From: an uncultured Lachnospiraceae bacterium
GTDB lineage: Bacteria; Bacillota; Clostridia; Lachnospirales; Lachnospiraceae
Assembly: GCA_934371475.1 (NCBI GenBank)
Contig: CAKRNX010000089.1
Coordinates: forward strand, 1 to 8,841
DNA: 8,841 nt
Reading direction: 5' to 3'
Made by a program: the position numbers and the translations under genes. Shown piece by piece: positions 1 through 6,944 of this stretch; within the stretch, counting starts at the first letter, position 1, and every line of letters starts with the position of its first letter. The notes under the pieces were generated by a model that saw nothing but the letters and a program-made list of their open reading frames with translations, ran no database searches and had not been told where the DNA came from.

Positions 1-2623
1 CTGATCCGCCCCAGTCTGTCATAACCAGACCATCGAAGCCCCACTCTGTACGAAGGATATCTTCCTGCAGATCATGGTCGTTTGCAGACGGAACACCGTT
101 TACAATACCATAGGTGCTCATCATACCCATCGGGTTGGACATCTTCACTGCGATTTCAAACTGTTTCAGATAAATCTCACGGAATGCACGCTCAGAAACT
201 ACGTCATTCTGGCTGTTACGGCTGTTCTCCTGATCATTTCCTGCGAAATGCTTGAAGGTAACGCCTACACCGTTGTTGCTCTGCACACCCTGAGCCTCGC
301 TGCCGCCGGTCAGACCAGCTACAAGCGGATCCTCTGAGTAGTACTCGAAGTTACGTCCGCAAAGCGGATTTCTGTGGATATTCATACCAGGTGCCAGCCA
401 CTGTGTCACACCGTACTGTTCCATTTCCTGACCAACATTTAATCCCATGGTATATGCCAGATCTGTATTCCAGGTCTGCGCGATCATGGTACCTACCGGG
501 TAAGCGGTGCAGTACTGATAGTAATCATTTCCATCCAGTCCTGTGTAAGACTGAGAGATACGCAGACCTGCAGGTCCGTCAGCGTTTGTCATAGACGGGA
601 TAGCTTTGGTATTTGCATACAGACCAACGGTCTGTCCGGCCTGTCCGTTTACGCCAACTTCATTTGTGTAATCAACAACATCCTGTCCTGCTTCCTTGGT
701 GCTCGGTGAAGCTCCTCCGGAAGACTGTCCGTCTGCGTTCGGGGATTTGCTTCCGCCCTCAACCAGGTCAGCCATCTGCATCAGGCTCAGTCCTGATACG
801 AACTGTTCCATTGTGATGGTTCCGTCAGTTACATCCTTCAGAGTATATCCGCTGTAATCAGCCATCTCTTCCGGTTTCTCTGTGGTCTCGTTGCCGTCTT
901 TGTCAAAGTAAACGTGATTGATCTTGTACTCTGTATTTGTTGCGAAATCGTAAGCAGTATCACCTGCCAGTTCTTCCGGTGTGGTTGCGGATACGTATAC
1001 GGTTACAGCGCCGTCACCTTCGCTGCCTGCTTCCTCATACGGATTCTCTGTTACGATGTCTGCTGCGGAAATGCTGATCTGTGCAGCATCATCTGTCGGT
1101 GCGCTCTCAAGACTCTTGCCGGAAGCACCCTGCTCTTTGAACGCCTCAGCCAGCTTGTTGTAGTTCTCAATGTTCTGTTCTGTTGTCAGATCATCATACT
1201 CTCCTGAGGATCCGCCCGGATATACGCCGCCGCGGTCCAGAGTCATCTTATTCTGCAGCTGTTCGGTCACTGCCTCTTCATCCAGGTTGATCACTGCTGC
1301 CGGAGTAGTATTTCTGGAGCTGTTACCTACACGGATCACATAGTCGCCTGCTTCCATAATGTAAGCAGCCTGATCCTCTGAGTAGGAGGACATCTCGCTT
1401 GTCTTGAAGCTGATGGTCATGGTCTGTGACTCGCCTGCGCCCAGCTCATCGGTCTTGCCGTATGCAGCCAGTTCCTGATACGGTTTGTCCAGTGTGCCGT
1501 CCGGAGCGGAGAAGTAAACCTGAACAACTTCTTTACCAGCTTTGTCGCCGGTGTTGGTTACGGTAACTTTTACATTTACGTTCTCAGCATCTGCGGTTAC
1601 TTCATCAACCTGAATATCGAAGGTTGTGTAGCTTAAGCCGTAACCGAACTCATACTGTACAGCATCTGCATTGAAGGTATCGAAATAACGGTATCCTACG
1701 TAAACATCTTCTGCATAGTACTCTACTTTATCTGCCCACGGATCGTCCGGGTTGATGCTGCTGAAGTACTCTGTGGAGGGCCAGTCATGAATGCTCTTTG
1801 CCCATGTATCAACCAGCTTACCGGAAGGATTGGTCTCGCCGTTCAGTACGCTTACGATAGCATCTCCACCCAGCTCACCGGGGTTGGAAACCAGCACCAG
1901 AGCATCTGCGCCGGACTCTTCGAACCAGCTTGCGTCGATATTGATAACGTTCAGAAGAACTACTACTTTGTCGAATGTCTCAGACAGTTTCTTAATGTTA
2001 GCCAGCTCATTCTCGCTCAGCTCATAGTCGTTCTCGATGACACGGTCTGCGCCCTCACCTGCGTTACGGCGAATGGTGTAGAATGCGGTGTCAGTCTGGG
2101 AAGCCAGCTCAGCCAGCTCATCATCTGTGTACAGCTCTGTCAGTGCTGTATCGTCTGCCAGATCGGAAGCTCCCATACCAAGTCCTGATGTTTCATACGG
2201 GTTGGCCTCATCCAGTCCCTTCAGATAATCTTTGGTCAGTACGTTGTATCCTGCGTTCACAAATCCGTCCAGGATAGAAGTAGCGATTGCCTCGCCCTCT
2301 ACTACTGTGCCGTCGCTGTAAACGATACGGTTGTTTACAGCACCTGATCCTGTACCGCCTTTTGTGGTCTGGATTGCGCCGATACCGAACAGTGCAACAT
2401 TTCCTTCTGATGCAATCGGAAGAGCATTGTTGTTATTCTCCAGAAGAACAACACCCTCTTTAGCGATGTTCATGGAAGTCTGTGCGTGATCAATTTCGCT
2501 CTGTGTAACTTCTGTTGTGGTCTGCGGGTTGCTCTTTGCCATAACTGACATGCTGCCGGTAGATAATACCATTGCAGCGGACAGGGCTACAGATACAACC
2601 TGTTTTGCGTTCTTTCTTTTCAT
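1..2623 (-). CDS. Secreted GH3 beta-glycosidase, permuted domain order (GH3-A), 3' end cut by window edge
   Basis: Exported glycoside hydrolase family 3 enzyme, probably a beta-glucosidase or related exo-beta-glycosidase; the exact sugar cannot be told. The ATG at 2623-2621 follows AAAGGAG by seven bases. Residues 1-29 are a signal peptide (basic start, hydrophobic core, likely cut after VMA). Domain order is reversed from most GH3 enzymes. First comes the alpha/beta sandwich (about 45-320), with KEGVVLLENN and GEGADR, whose E190 is the likely acid/base by comparison with Thermotoga-type GH3. FGYGLSY (from 326) and a fibronectin-III-like domain (about 335-440) follow, then a Glu/Thr/Ala-rich linker (about 445-585), then the TIM barrel from about 590. 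The barrel shows ADGPAGLR, KHFAGNDQE (K791, H792) and the nucleophile D870 in VMTDWGG. The window ends four residues after D870; GH3-B has about 190 residues beyond this point, so this protein is probably over 1000 residues. No frameshift was seen. The order is known from Ruminococcus albus and Butyrivibrio beta-glucosidases. Confidence 0.95.
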   Translation of the reverse strand, partial: MKRKNAKQVVSVALSAAMVLSTGSMSVMAKSNPQTTTEVTQSEIDHAQTSMNIAKEGVVLLENNNNALPIASEGNVALFGIGAIQTTKGGTGSGAVNNRIVYSDGTVVEGEAIATSILDGFVNAGYNVLTKDYLKGLDEANPYETSGLGMGASDLADDTALTELYTDDELAELASQTDTAFYTIRRNAGEGADRVIENDYELSENELANIKKLSETFDKVVVLLNVINIDASWFEESGADALVLVSNPGELGGDAIVSVLNGETNPSGKLVDTWAKSIHDWPSTEYFSSINPDDPWADKVEYYAEDVYVGYRYFDTFNADAVQYEFGYGLSYTTFDIQVDEVTADAENVNVKVTVTNTGDKAGKEVVQVYFSAPDGTLDKPYQELAAYGKTDELGAGESQTMTISFKTSEMSSYSEDQAAYIMEAGDYVIRVGNSSRNTTPAAVINLDEEAVTEQLQNKMTLDRGGVYPGGSSGEYDDLTTEQNIENYNKLAEAFKEQGASGKSLESAPTDDAAQISISAADIVTENPYEEAGSEGDGAVTVYVSATTPEELAGDTAYDFATNTEYKINHVYFDKDGNETTEKPEEMADYSGYTLKDVTDGTITMEQFVSGLSLMQMADLVEGGSKSPNADGQSSGGASPSTKEAGQDVVDYTNEVGVNGQAGQTVGLYANTKAIPSMTNADGPAGLRISQSYTGLDGNDYYQYCTAYPVGTMIAQTWNTDLAYTMGLNVGQEMEQYGVTQWLAPGMNIHRNPLCGRNFEYYSEDPLVAGLTGGSEAQGVQSNNGVGVTFKHFAGNDQENSRNSQNDVVSERAFREIYLKQFEIAVKMSNPMGMMSTYGIVNGVPSANDHDLQEDILRTEWGFDGLVMTDWGGS

Positions 2624-2666
2624 TTTGCAACTCCTTTCGCAACACTCGTTTTTTCAAGTTGTCATT

Positions 2667-2675
2667 ATTGTACCA
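2667..2675 (-). promoter_or_regulatory. Probable extended -10 promoter for GH3-A
   Basis: Read on the minus strand this is TGGTACAAT, an extended -10 element (TGn followed by TACAAT, 5/6 to TATAAT). It would start transcription near 2660 and give a leader of about 37 bases before the GH3-A start codon. No good -35 hexamer lies 17 bases upstream, which fits an extended -10 promoter that needs an activator. The half-site array at 2706-2780 lies just upstream. The position is inferred from sequence only. Confidence 0.4.
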
Positions 2676-2705
2676 CGTCTAATTGCATAATGATATTCTA
2701 ATTTT

Positions 2706-2780
2706 ATGTCATTGTTTGTGAATAATTGACAAATAGCATGTCAAAAATTGACATCATGCAAAATCTTGACATAATGTCAT
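2706..2780. promoter_or_regulatory. Array of TTGACA/TGTCAA half-sites, candidate operator
   Basis: Six copies of a TGTCA-type half-site lie in 75 AT-rich bases. Forward TTGACA is at 2726, 2748 and 2766 (22 and 18 bases apart, about two helical turns). The reverse form TGTCA is at 2707, 2739 and 2775. They pair into perfect or near-perfect palindromes: ATGTCAA-AAA-TTGACAT (2738-2754), TGACAT-A-ATGTCA (2767-2779), and TTGACA-N7-TGTCAA (2726-2744). The array lies about 30-105 bases upstream of the proposed GH3-A -10 element, on the face expected for an activator or repressor. The adjacent AraC-family protein is the obvious candidate binder, but this is inference. Some TTGACA copies could instead act as -35 hexamers. 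Confidence 0.5.
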
Positions 2781-3086
2781 GGATAAACCGCAGTTATGTA
2801 TACTCCCTGGTAAATCTTTTTTTCGCAGCGTCAGAATATGTCTCTCATTTTTTACGTGACCTGCTGTTTAGATGTAACTTTTGTTCGTGTTGTGAACATA
2901 TTATCAGCAAAGTGCAAACTTCTCCTCATAAACTTTGAAGCAGTGATCCGGTCATAAGCAGGCAGCAAAGCGGATTGCCAATATCCGCGTGACATATTTC
3001 TTCTGCGCACCTCTGCATCTACACTCCGTTCCGGTCGGCGCAAAACCATTGTCCACCGGACAATATGCATCCTGCCGGAGGCTATA
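2781..3086. other. Non-coding stretch downstream of the AraC-family gene, with two small hairpins
   Basis: No convincing gene was found here. An 86-codon minus-strand reading frame (2852-3112) crosses the end of the regulator gene, but it has no recognisable domain and looks like chance. Two short perfect inverted repeats are present. GCGGAT-N7-ATCCGC is at 2970-2988. ATTGTCC-ACC-GGACAAT is at 3048-3064, about 22 bases past the regulator stop codon; on the minus strand it is followed by TGGTTTTG, so it may be a weak terminator for the regulator gene. The stretch is long for a compact genome and may be a leader or a decayed gene. Confidence 0.4.
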
Positions 3087-3986
3087 TCAGATGGAAGATT
3101 GACTCCCACCATTTCCCATCTGATGTAAAACCCGAAATGCGCTGGGTGTCATTCCGCAGGCGCGCAGAAACGCACGGTTAAAACCGGATGCATCATTGAA
3201 GCCGATATAGTTGGCAATCTCAAGAATACTGTCACCTGTCTCCAGCAGCAGGAATTTTGCCTGCGCAATCATCACATCATTGATATATTTCTGAGGCGAA
3301 CAGCCGAGAACCGAATGAAAGAGCCTGCGAAAATATGCGCCGCTCATCAGACAGGCCTGGGACATGTCACTGACCCGCACCTTCTCTCCCTGACAGATTT
3401 TCTGTTGTACCAGATTTACAGAAGGCTCGATTCTGGAATAGTTCTGTCTGGAACCCGAGCGGGGATACGGAGGCCTGTCCAGCGAATCCAGAGCCAGCTC
3501 CATTATCAGCTGTGTCAGGAGAAAAATCTCCCGGCGCACAGCCAGTTCTCCGGGAACCGTAATTGCTTTAATCAGCTGTCGGACAAGGCGTACAATATTC
3601 GGATGCTCCTGGGGATGAAAAATACCGTAAACACCAATCTCCCGCTGCGTCAGAACCGAAAGATCTGAACAGAAAATGGGCGAAAGCGATGTCTGTATCA
3701 TTTTCTGAAAATCCAGATTCACAATATGCCATTCCGAAACGTCATCTTCGTGAATGCGGGCAAAATGTTTCTGATAAGGAAATACGATATCAATATCTCC
3801 TGCCTGATAATTCTGAATCTGATTTTCTACAACAAAAACTCCTCTCCCTTTCAGGCACAATCCAATTTCGATCAGATTGTGGTAATGCGTTCCCGTATAG
3901 GAAGCCGGATGAAAGGAGTATACATTTAAAGGGCCATGATCATTATGACAAACAGCACGAAACTGAGCGGATGTATGCGGAGCCAT
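3087..3986 (-). CDS. AraC-family transcriptional regulator with N-terminal cupin domain
   Basis: Cytoplasmic DNA-binding regulator of 299 residues, the usual length for the AraC/XylS sugar-responsive class. The ATG at 3986-3984 follows AAGGAGG by seven bases. Residues about 20-100 form a cupin-type beta-barrel for effector binding, with HYHNLIEIG at 34-42 and a YQAGDIDIVFPYQKH stretch typical of the fold. The C-terminal domain has two helix-turn-helix units. The first is about 203-226 (VSDMSQACLMSGAYFRRLFH) and the second about 253-275 (ILEIANYIGFNDASGFNRAF), followed by GMTPSAFR, the hallmark end of the family. The gene is divergent from the exported metallopeptidase and lies upstream of GH3-A on the same strand, 463 bases away. 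It probably controls one or both in response to a sugar. The family is certain; ligand and targets are inferred. Confidence 0.95.
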   Translation of the reverse strand: MAPHTSAQFRAVCHNDHGPLNVYSFHPASYTGTHYHNLIEIGLCLKGRGVFVVENQIQNYQAGDIDIVFPYQKHFARIHEDDVSEWHIVNLDFQKMIQTSLSPIFCSDLSVLTQREIGVYGIFHPQEHPNIVRLVRQLIKAITVPGELAVRREIFLLTQLIMELALDSLDRPPYPRSGSRQNYSRIEPSVNLVQQKICQGEKVRVSDMSQACLMSGAYFRRLFHSVLGCSPQKYINDVMIAQAKFLLLETGDSILEIANYIGFNDASGFNRAFLRACGMTPSAFRVLHQMGNGGSQSSI

Positions 3987-4021
3987 CTGTGTTCCTCCTT
4001 ATTTTACTTTATTTTATTTAA

Positions 4022-4037
4022 CGCATCACGACATGCG
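4022..4037. repeat. Short inverted repeat in the AraC-gene leader
   Basis: CGCAT-N6-ATGCG lies 36 bases upstream of the regulator start codon, between its proposed promoter and its ribosome site. The five-base arms are too short to rank it above chance, but the position would suit an autoregulatory operator. No other copy was seen in the window. Confidence 0.2.
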
Positions 4038-4103
4038 GGTATTGAAAACAATTGCTGCAGCTCTCTGCCCGGAAATGGGTTTTCGAAAAATTTTAATGAT
4101 TTT

Positions 4104-4131
4104 ATGCTATCATATTGCATGAAAAAGTCAA
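4104..4131 (-). promoter_or_regulatory. Possible promoter of the AraC-family gene
   Basis: On the minus strand, TTGACT (plus-strand 4126-4131, 5/6 to the -35 consensus) is followed after 16 bases by TAGCAT (4104-4109, 4/6 to the -10). A TAAAAT further downstream has poor spacing. The implied leader before the regulator start is about 110 bases. It lies back to back with the peptidase control region. Confidence 0.35.
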
Positions 4132-4178
4132 CAGAAAGAGCAAATCGGCAGAAAAAAGCAGAAATGGAGCGTTTCTGC
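4132..4178. promoter_or_regulatory. Cluster of CAGAAA boxes, candidate operator in the divergent region
   Basis: CAGAAA occurs at 4132, 4149 and 4159 and, inverted, as TTTCTG at 4172. The copies at 4148-4154 and 4158-4164 share seven bases (GCAGAAA) and are ten bases apart, one helical turn. The latter forms a perfect inverted repeat with TTTCTGC at 4172-4178 across a seven-base gap. The cluster ends 22 bases before the proposed -35 of the peptidase gene and abuts the -35 of the regulator gene. This is where an AraC-type activator, or an autoregulator, would bind. Binding by the adjacent regulator is inferred. Confidence 0.4.
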
Positions 4179-4200
4179 AAGATTTTTGATCGTTTACGCC

Positions 4201-4230
4201 TAGACATAATCCAAAAATATTTGCTAAAAT
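4201..4230 (+). promoter_or_regulatory. Promoter of the exported metallopeptidase gene
   Basis: TAGACA at 4201-4206 matches the -35 consensus at 5/6 bases. After an 18-base spacer, TAAAAT at 4225-4230 matches the -10 at 5/6, with an extended TGn just before it (4222-4224). Transcription would start near 4237, leaving a leader of about 30 bases that holds the GAGGAGG ribosome site at 4253-4259, seven bases before the start codon. Confidence 0.55.
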
Positions 4231-4266
4231 CCTCAAAATAACAGAAATTATTGAGGAGGACAATGG

Positions 4267-6924
4267 ATGAAAAAGAAAAAAGTAGTGTTGTTGATTGCTA
4301 TGTTTTGTATGGGGCTCTCGCTGACAGGATATGGATCCGACTTATCTGCCGAATCTTCCTCTGCCGCCTCAGAAACAACGACAGAAGGAACCATTCAGGC
4401 CGACTATGTGCATCTGATTACCGACAGGGAAATCGAGATCGGGACACCGGAAGCTGTGAACCAGGAAGCTGCGGAAACAGAAATCAAAGTCCAGGTGGAT
4501 GGCGCGGACGTCCCGTACGAGTATCTTTCCTGGTTTGACGGAATGCTGAACCTCCGGCTGAAAGAAGCTGTTCCGGATCCGGAAACGGCAAAAATCTCTG
4601 TGACAATCAGCGGAAAAACAGAAACCGCGGAATATGTGCCTTTCTATACAGAAGAAAGGGTTCTCCGCAATGTATTTATCCCGGTTCGCGGCAATGAAAA
4701 TTCCGGTCTAAATGATACTTATGATTATAATTATGTTCTGGACTACTGTCAGGGCGGCCTGTATCAGATCCTGGGGCAGTCCGATTATACCGGACTTGCC
4801 GCCCATGAGAACGGTATGGAGATCGTGGTTGTCGGTTCTGACCAGTCTGTCTATATGGCCCCGGAATACCGGGAACTGTACAATGCGGACGATGCGGCAA
4901 CGAGGCGCACCATTCCCGGTACAAAGGAAAAACCCATCATTGTGACAACGGCAGACGATGTAATGCGTCAGGATTCCACCGGCGAAATGATGCGTGAAAA
5001 GAGCGACCGTTTTGAGATGATACATGATTTTGCCCAGTTATTCTGGGAGATCGGTGTCACTCCCGGCTGGGAAAATTATCCGCTGAGCATCAATGATGAC
5101 CCGGATACCTATAATTACGTCAAACACCTGGAAGATGCCTATGCGGCAGCAAAGTCAGAGAATCTCTGGCCCGGCACGGCTATGATGGAAGATGCGGAGA
5201 GCTATTTCACTTATGGCACAATGGTGTGGTTTGAAACAATTCCCGAATCGGAAGATGGAAGCTGGCAGAATGAAACCTTCCCCGTAAACACCCGTGCGGA
5301 AATGCAGCAGTATGATCCGGATCTCTATCAGGTCATGGTAGAAATTTACACGGAATACAAATATTTCTGCGGAACCGCGGACCAGTGCAACACTTCCGTG
5401 GACTCACAGATCCGTATCAATCAGCCCTGGTATAAACATAATCAGGTGGACAACTATGATATAAACGGAGAACCGTATGAACCTCTGACGATTGTAGAGA
5501 CAAATCTGATTTCAGCAAACCAGGTAGAGCTGGTATTCAACCGCGAGGTCCGCGACCTGGATGAACTCCGCACCGCCGCAAACTGGGAAGTGGACTGGGA
5601 GAAGGACGGCGAAATCATTCATTTCACCGGAGACGGTACCGGTGAAACAGCTCTGATCTGCCAGAGGTATCAGTGGAAAACACTGACATTGCAGCTTGGC
5701 GATTACGAGTCAGAAGTGAATGTCAGCAACGGATCCATCGGTTCCAGTATTATGGGCTTTACGGAAAATGATCTGAACAATGCCGGAGAGTGGTTAAAAA
5801 ATGATCCGGAAGTAACGGTCAGTGAAACGGCTCTGGAAAAGGGCGAATATATCGACGTAGAGAAACTGATCTCCGAGCGCGGTGCCGGCATTGACGGAAC
5901 ACTGACCGTAAAGCTGGTAAACAACGGTGATAAGATCTGTGACTGGGCGGACAATGCGTTGGGCGAAATAACAGAAGAAGTGGTGTTCAAGCCCTATCTC
6001 GGACAGGCATACCGCAGTGAGAAAGCCGGTGTATACATTTATGCGGATAATGATGTAAAGCGTTCCTCTCTGGAGCTGGCCGGTGCGTATATTGATGTCA
6101 TTCTTTCCAATGAGACTGACAACATCGGGCAGAAAATCGCAGACGGAATGGTAAAGACAAACCGCGGTGCTCAGATCATTGCCTATGGACATCATGCATA
6201 TCAGCAGCCGGATCTTCGCTTTGCCTACGATAATGACCTGTATATGTATTACCTGTATGTAGAAGGATTTGGCGGCGGCATCTGCCAGACAACAGAAGCG
6301 AACCTCTGCCGTGACCTTGCATTTACCCGTTACAAAGGCGAATTTATTCTGGGACATGAATTCGCCCATACAATTGAAAGTTCCATGGAAGTATATCTGC
6401 CGGAACTTTACGATGAGATCGGTGCGGTATACGAAGGAAGAGACTACGACCGAACTGACGGTTCAACCCGCTGGCCGGAAGCAACCTATGCCGGAAGCAA
6501 CCGTGCGGAATATTTTGCAACTCTCAGCAATATCTGGCATGGCACCATGCGTGAATCGGCAAGCGGCACCTGGGACGGTACACTTTCCCCCATCAATACC
6601 CGTGAGGAGCTTTACCGCTATGATCCGGTTGCATATGAACTGATGAAAAAAATCTATTTCAACGGCGATACGAACCTGTGGTATACAGATGGAACACCCG
6701 TAGAAGCGGATGCCTCCAACGATGATGTGCTGAAATGGGGAGCTACTTTCTCTGATCAGCTGCAGGAAATGTATCCGGATGCACACTGGGTTCTCTGGGC
6801 TGCCCCGAACAGTTATGATTTTAACCCGGATAATCCGGAAGGAGACGGAATTGCCCTTCCCGCGGACAAAGTGAATTATCATCCTTACTATGAAGCACCC
6901 GGAGTGGAAAATCCCAATAAATAG
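4267..6924 (+). CDS. Exported ATLF/M34-like zinc metallopeptidase with a degenerate N-terminal twin domain
   Basis: An 885-residue exported protein, read as a zinc endopeptidase. The start is the ATG seven bases after AGGAGG; an out-of-frame ATG four bases earlier gives no export signal. Residues 1-24 are a signal peptide ending LSLTGYGS, a lipobox shape with Tyr22 in place of Cys; a Ser/Thr/Glu-rich linker follows. Two homologous units come next. Unit 1 has a beta domain (about 45-130) and a peptidase-like domain (about 135-375); unit 2 has a beta domain (409-485) and a peptidase domain (about 565-800). Unit 2 has H697-E-F-A-H701, then Y741-x6-E748 in YAGSNRAEYFA, the pattern of anthrax lethal factor (HEFGH, Tyr728, Glu735) and of Pro-Pro endopeptidases. 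Unit 1 has HDFAQ at 253-257 and lacks the Tyr and Glu. Shared landmarks include NTRAEMQQYDP (341) and NTREELYRYDP (777). Substrate unknown. Export is firm, the peptidase call strong, and the M34-type assignment is inferred from the motif. Confidence 0.85.
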   Translation: MKKKKVVLLIAMFCMGLSLTGYGSDLSAESSSAASETTTEGTIQADYVHLITDREIEIGTPEAVNQEAAETEIKVQVDGADVPYEYLSWFDGMLNLRLKEAVPDPETAKISVTISGKTETAEYVPFYTEERVLRNVFIPVRGNENSGLNDTYDYNYVLDYCQGGLYQILGQSDYTGLAAHENGMEIVVVGSDQSVYMAPEYRELYNADDAATRRTIPGTKEKPIIVTTADDVMRQDSTGEMMREKSDRFEMIHDFAQLFWEIGVTPGWENYPLSINDDPDTYNYVKHLEDAYAAAKSENLWPGTAMMEDAESYFTYGTMVWFETIPESEDGSWQNETFPVNTRAEMQQYDPDLYQVMVEIYTEYKYFCGTADQCNTSVDSQIRINQPWYKHNQVDNYDINGEPYEPLTIVETNLISANQVELVFNREVRDLDELRTAANWEVDWEKDGEIIHFTGDGTGETALICQRYQWKTLTLQLGDYESEVNVSNGSIGSSIMGFTENDLNNAGEWLKNDPEVTVSETALEKGEYIDVEKLISERGAGIDGTLTVKLVNNGDKICDWADNALGEITEEVVFKPYLGQAYRSEKAGVYIYADNDVKRSSLELAGAYIDVILSNETDNIGQKIADGMVKTNRGAQIIAYGHHAYQQPDLRFAYDNDLYMYYLYVEGFGGGICQTTEANLCRDLAFTRYKGEFILGHEFAHTIESSMEVYLPELYDEIGAVYEGRDYDRTDGSTRWPEATYAGSNRAEYFATLSNIWHGTMRESASGTWDGTLSPINTREELYRYDPVAYELMKKIYFNGDTNLWYTDGTPVEADASNDDVLKWGATFSDQLQEMYPDAHWVLWAAPNSYDFNPDNPEGDGIALPADKVNYHPYYEAPGVENPNK

Positions 6925-6944
6925 AATAACAAATTCTACCTGCG

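Noticed and set aside
2726..2938. 70-codon plus-strand frame starting with TTG inside the half-site array
   Set aside because: The start falls within operator-like DNA with no ribosome site, and the product shows no domain.
2852..3112. 86-codon minus-strand reading frame overlapping the 3' end of the AraC-family gene
   Set aside because: No clear ribosome site, no recognisable domain, composition like translated non-coding DNA, and it overlaps a gene that ends normally after its second helix-turn-helix.
4043..4056. Possible CcpA cre site (TGAAAACAATTGCT)
   Set aside because: It misses the central G of the CG core and two other consensus positions, so it is no better than chance in AT-rich DNA.
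4158..4178. Inverted repeat GCAGAAA-N7-TTTCTGC read as a terminator
   Set aside because: The stem is short and AT-rich, and it lies between promoters rather than after a gene; an operator is the better reading.
4263..4538. Alternative ATG four bases before the chosen peptidase start
   Set aside because: It is out of frame with the long gene, gives only a short product without an export signal, and is too close to the ribosome site.
5794..6369. 191-codon minus-strand reading frame inside the metallopeptidase gene
   Set aside because: It is antisense to the conserved peptidase domain of a gene with a full promoter, ribosome site and terminator; the Cys/Ile-rich product resembles no protein family.
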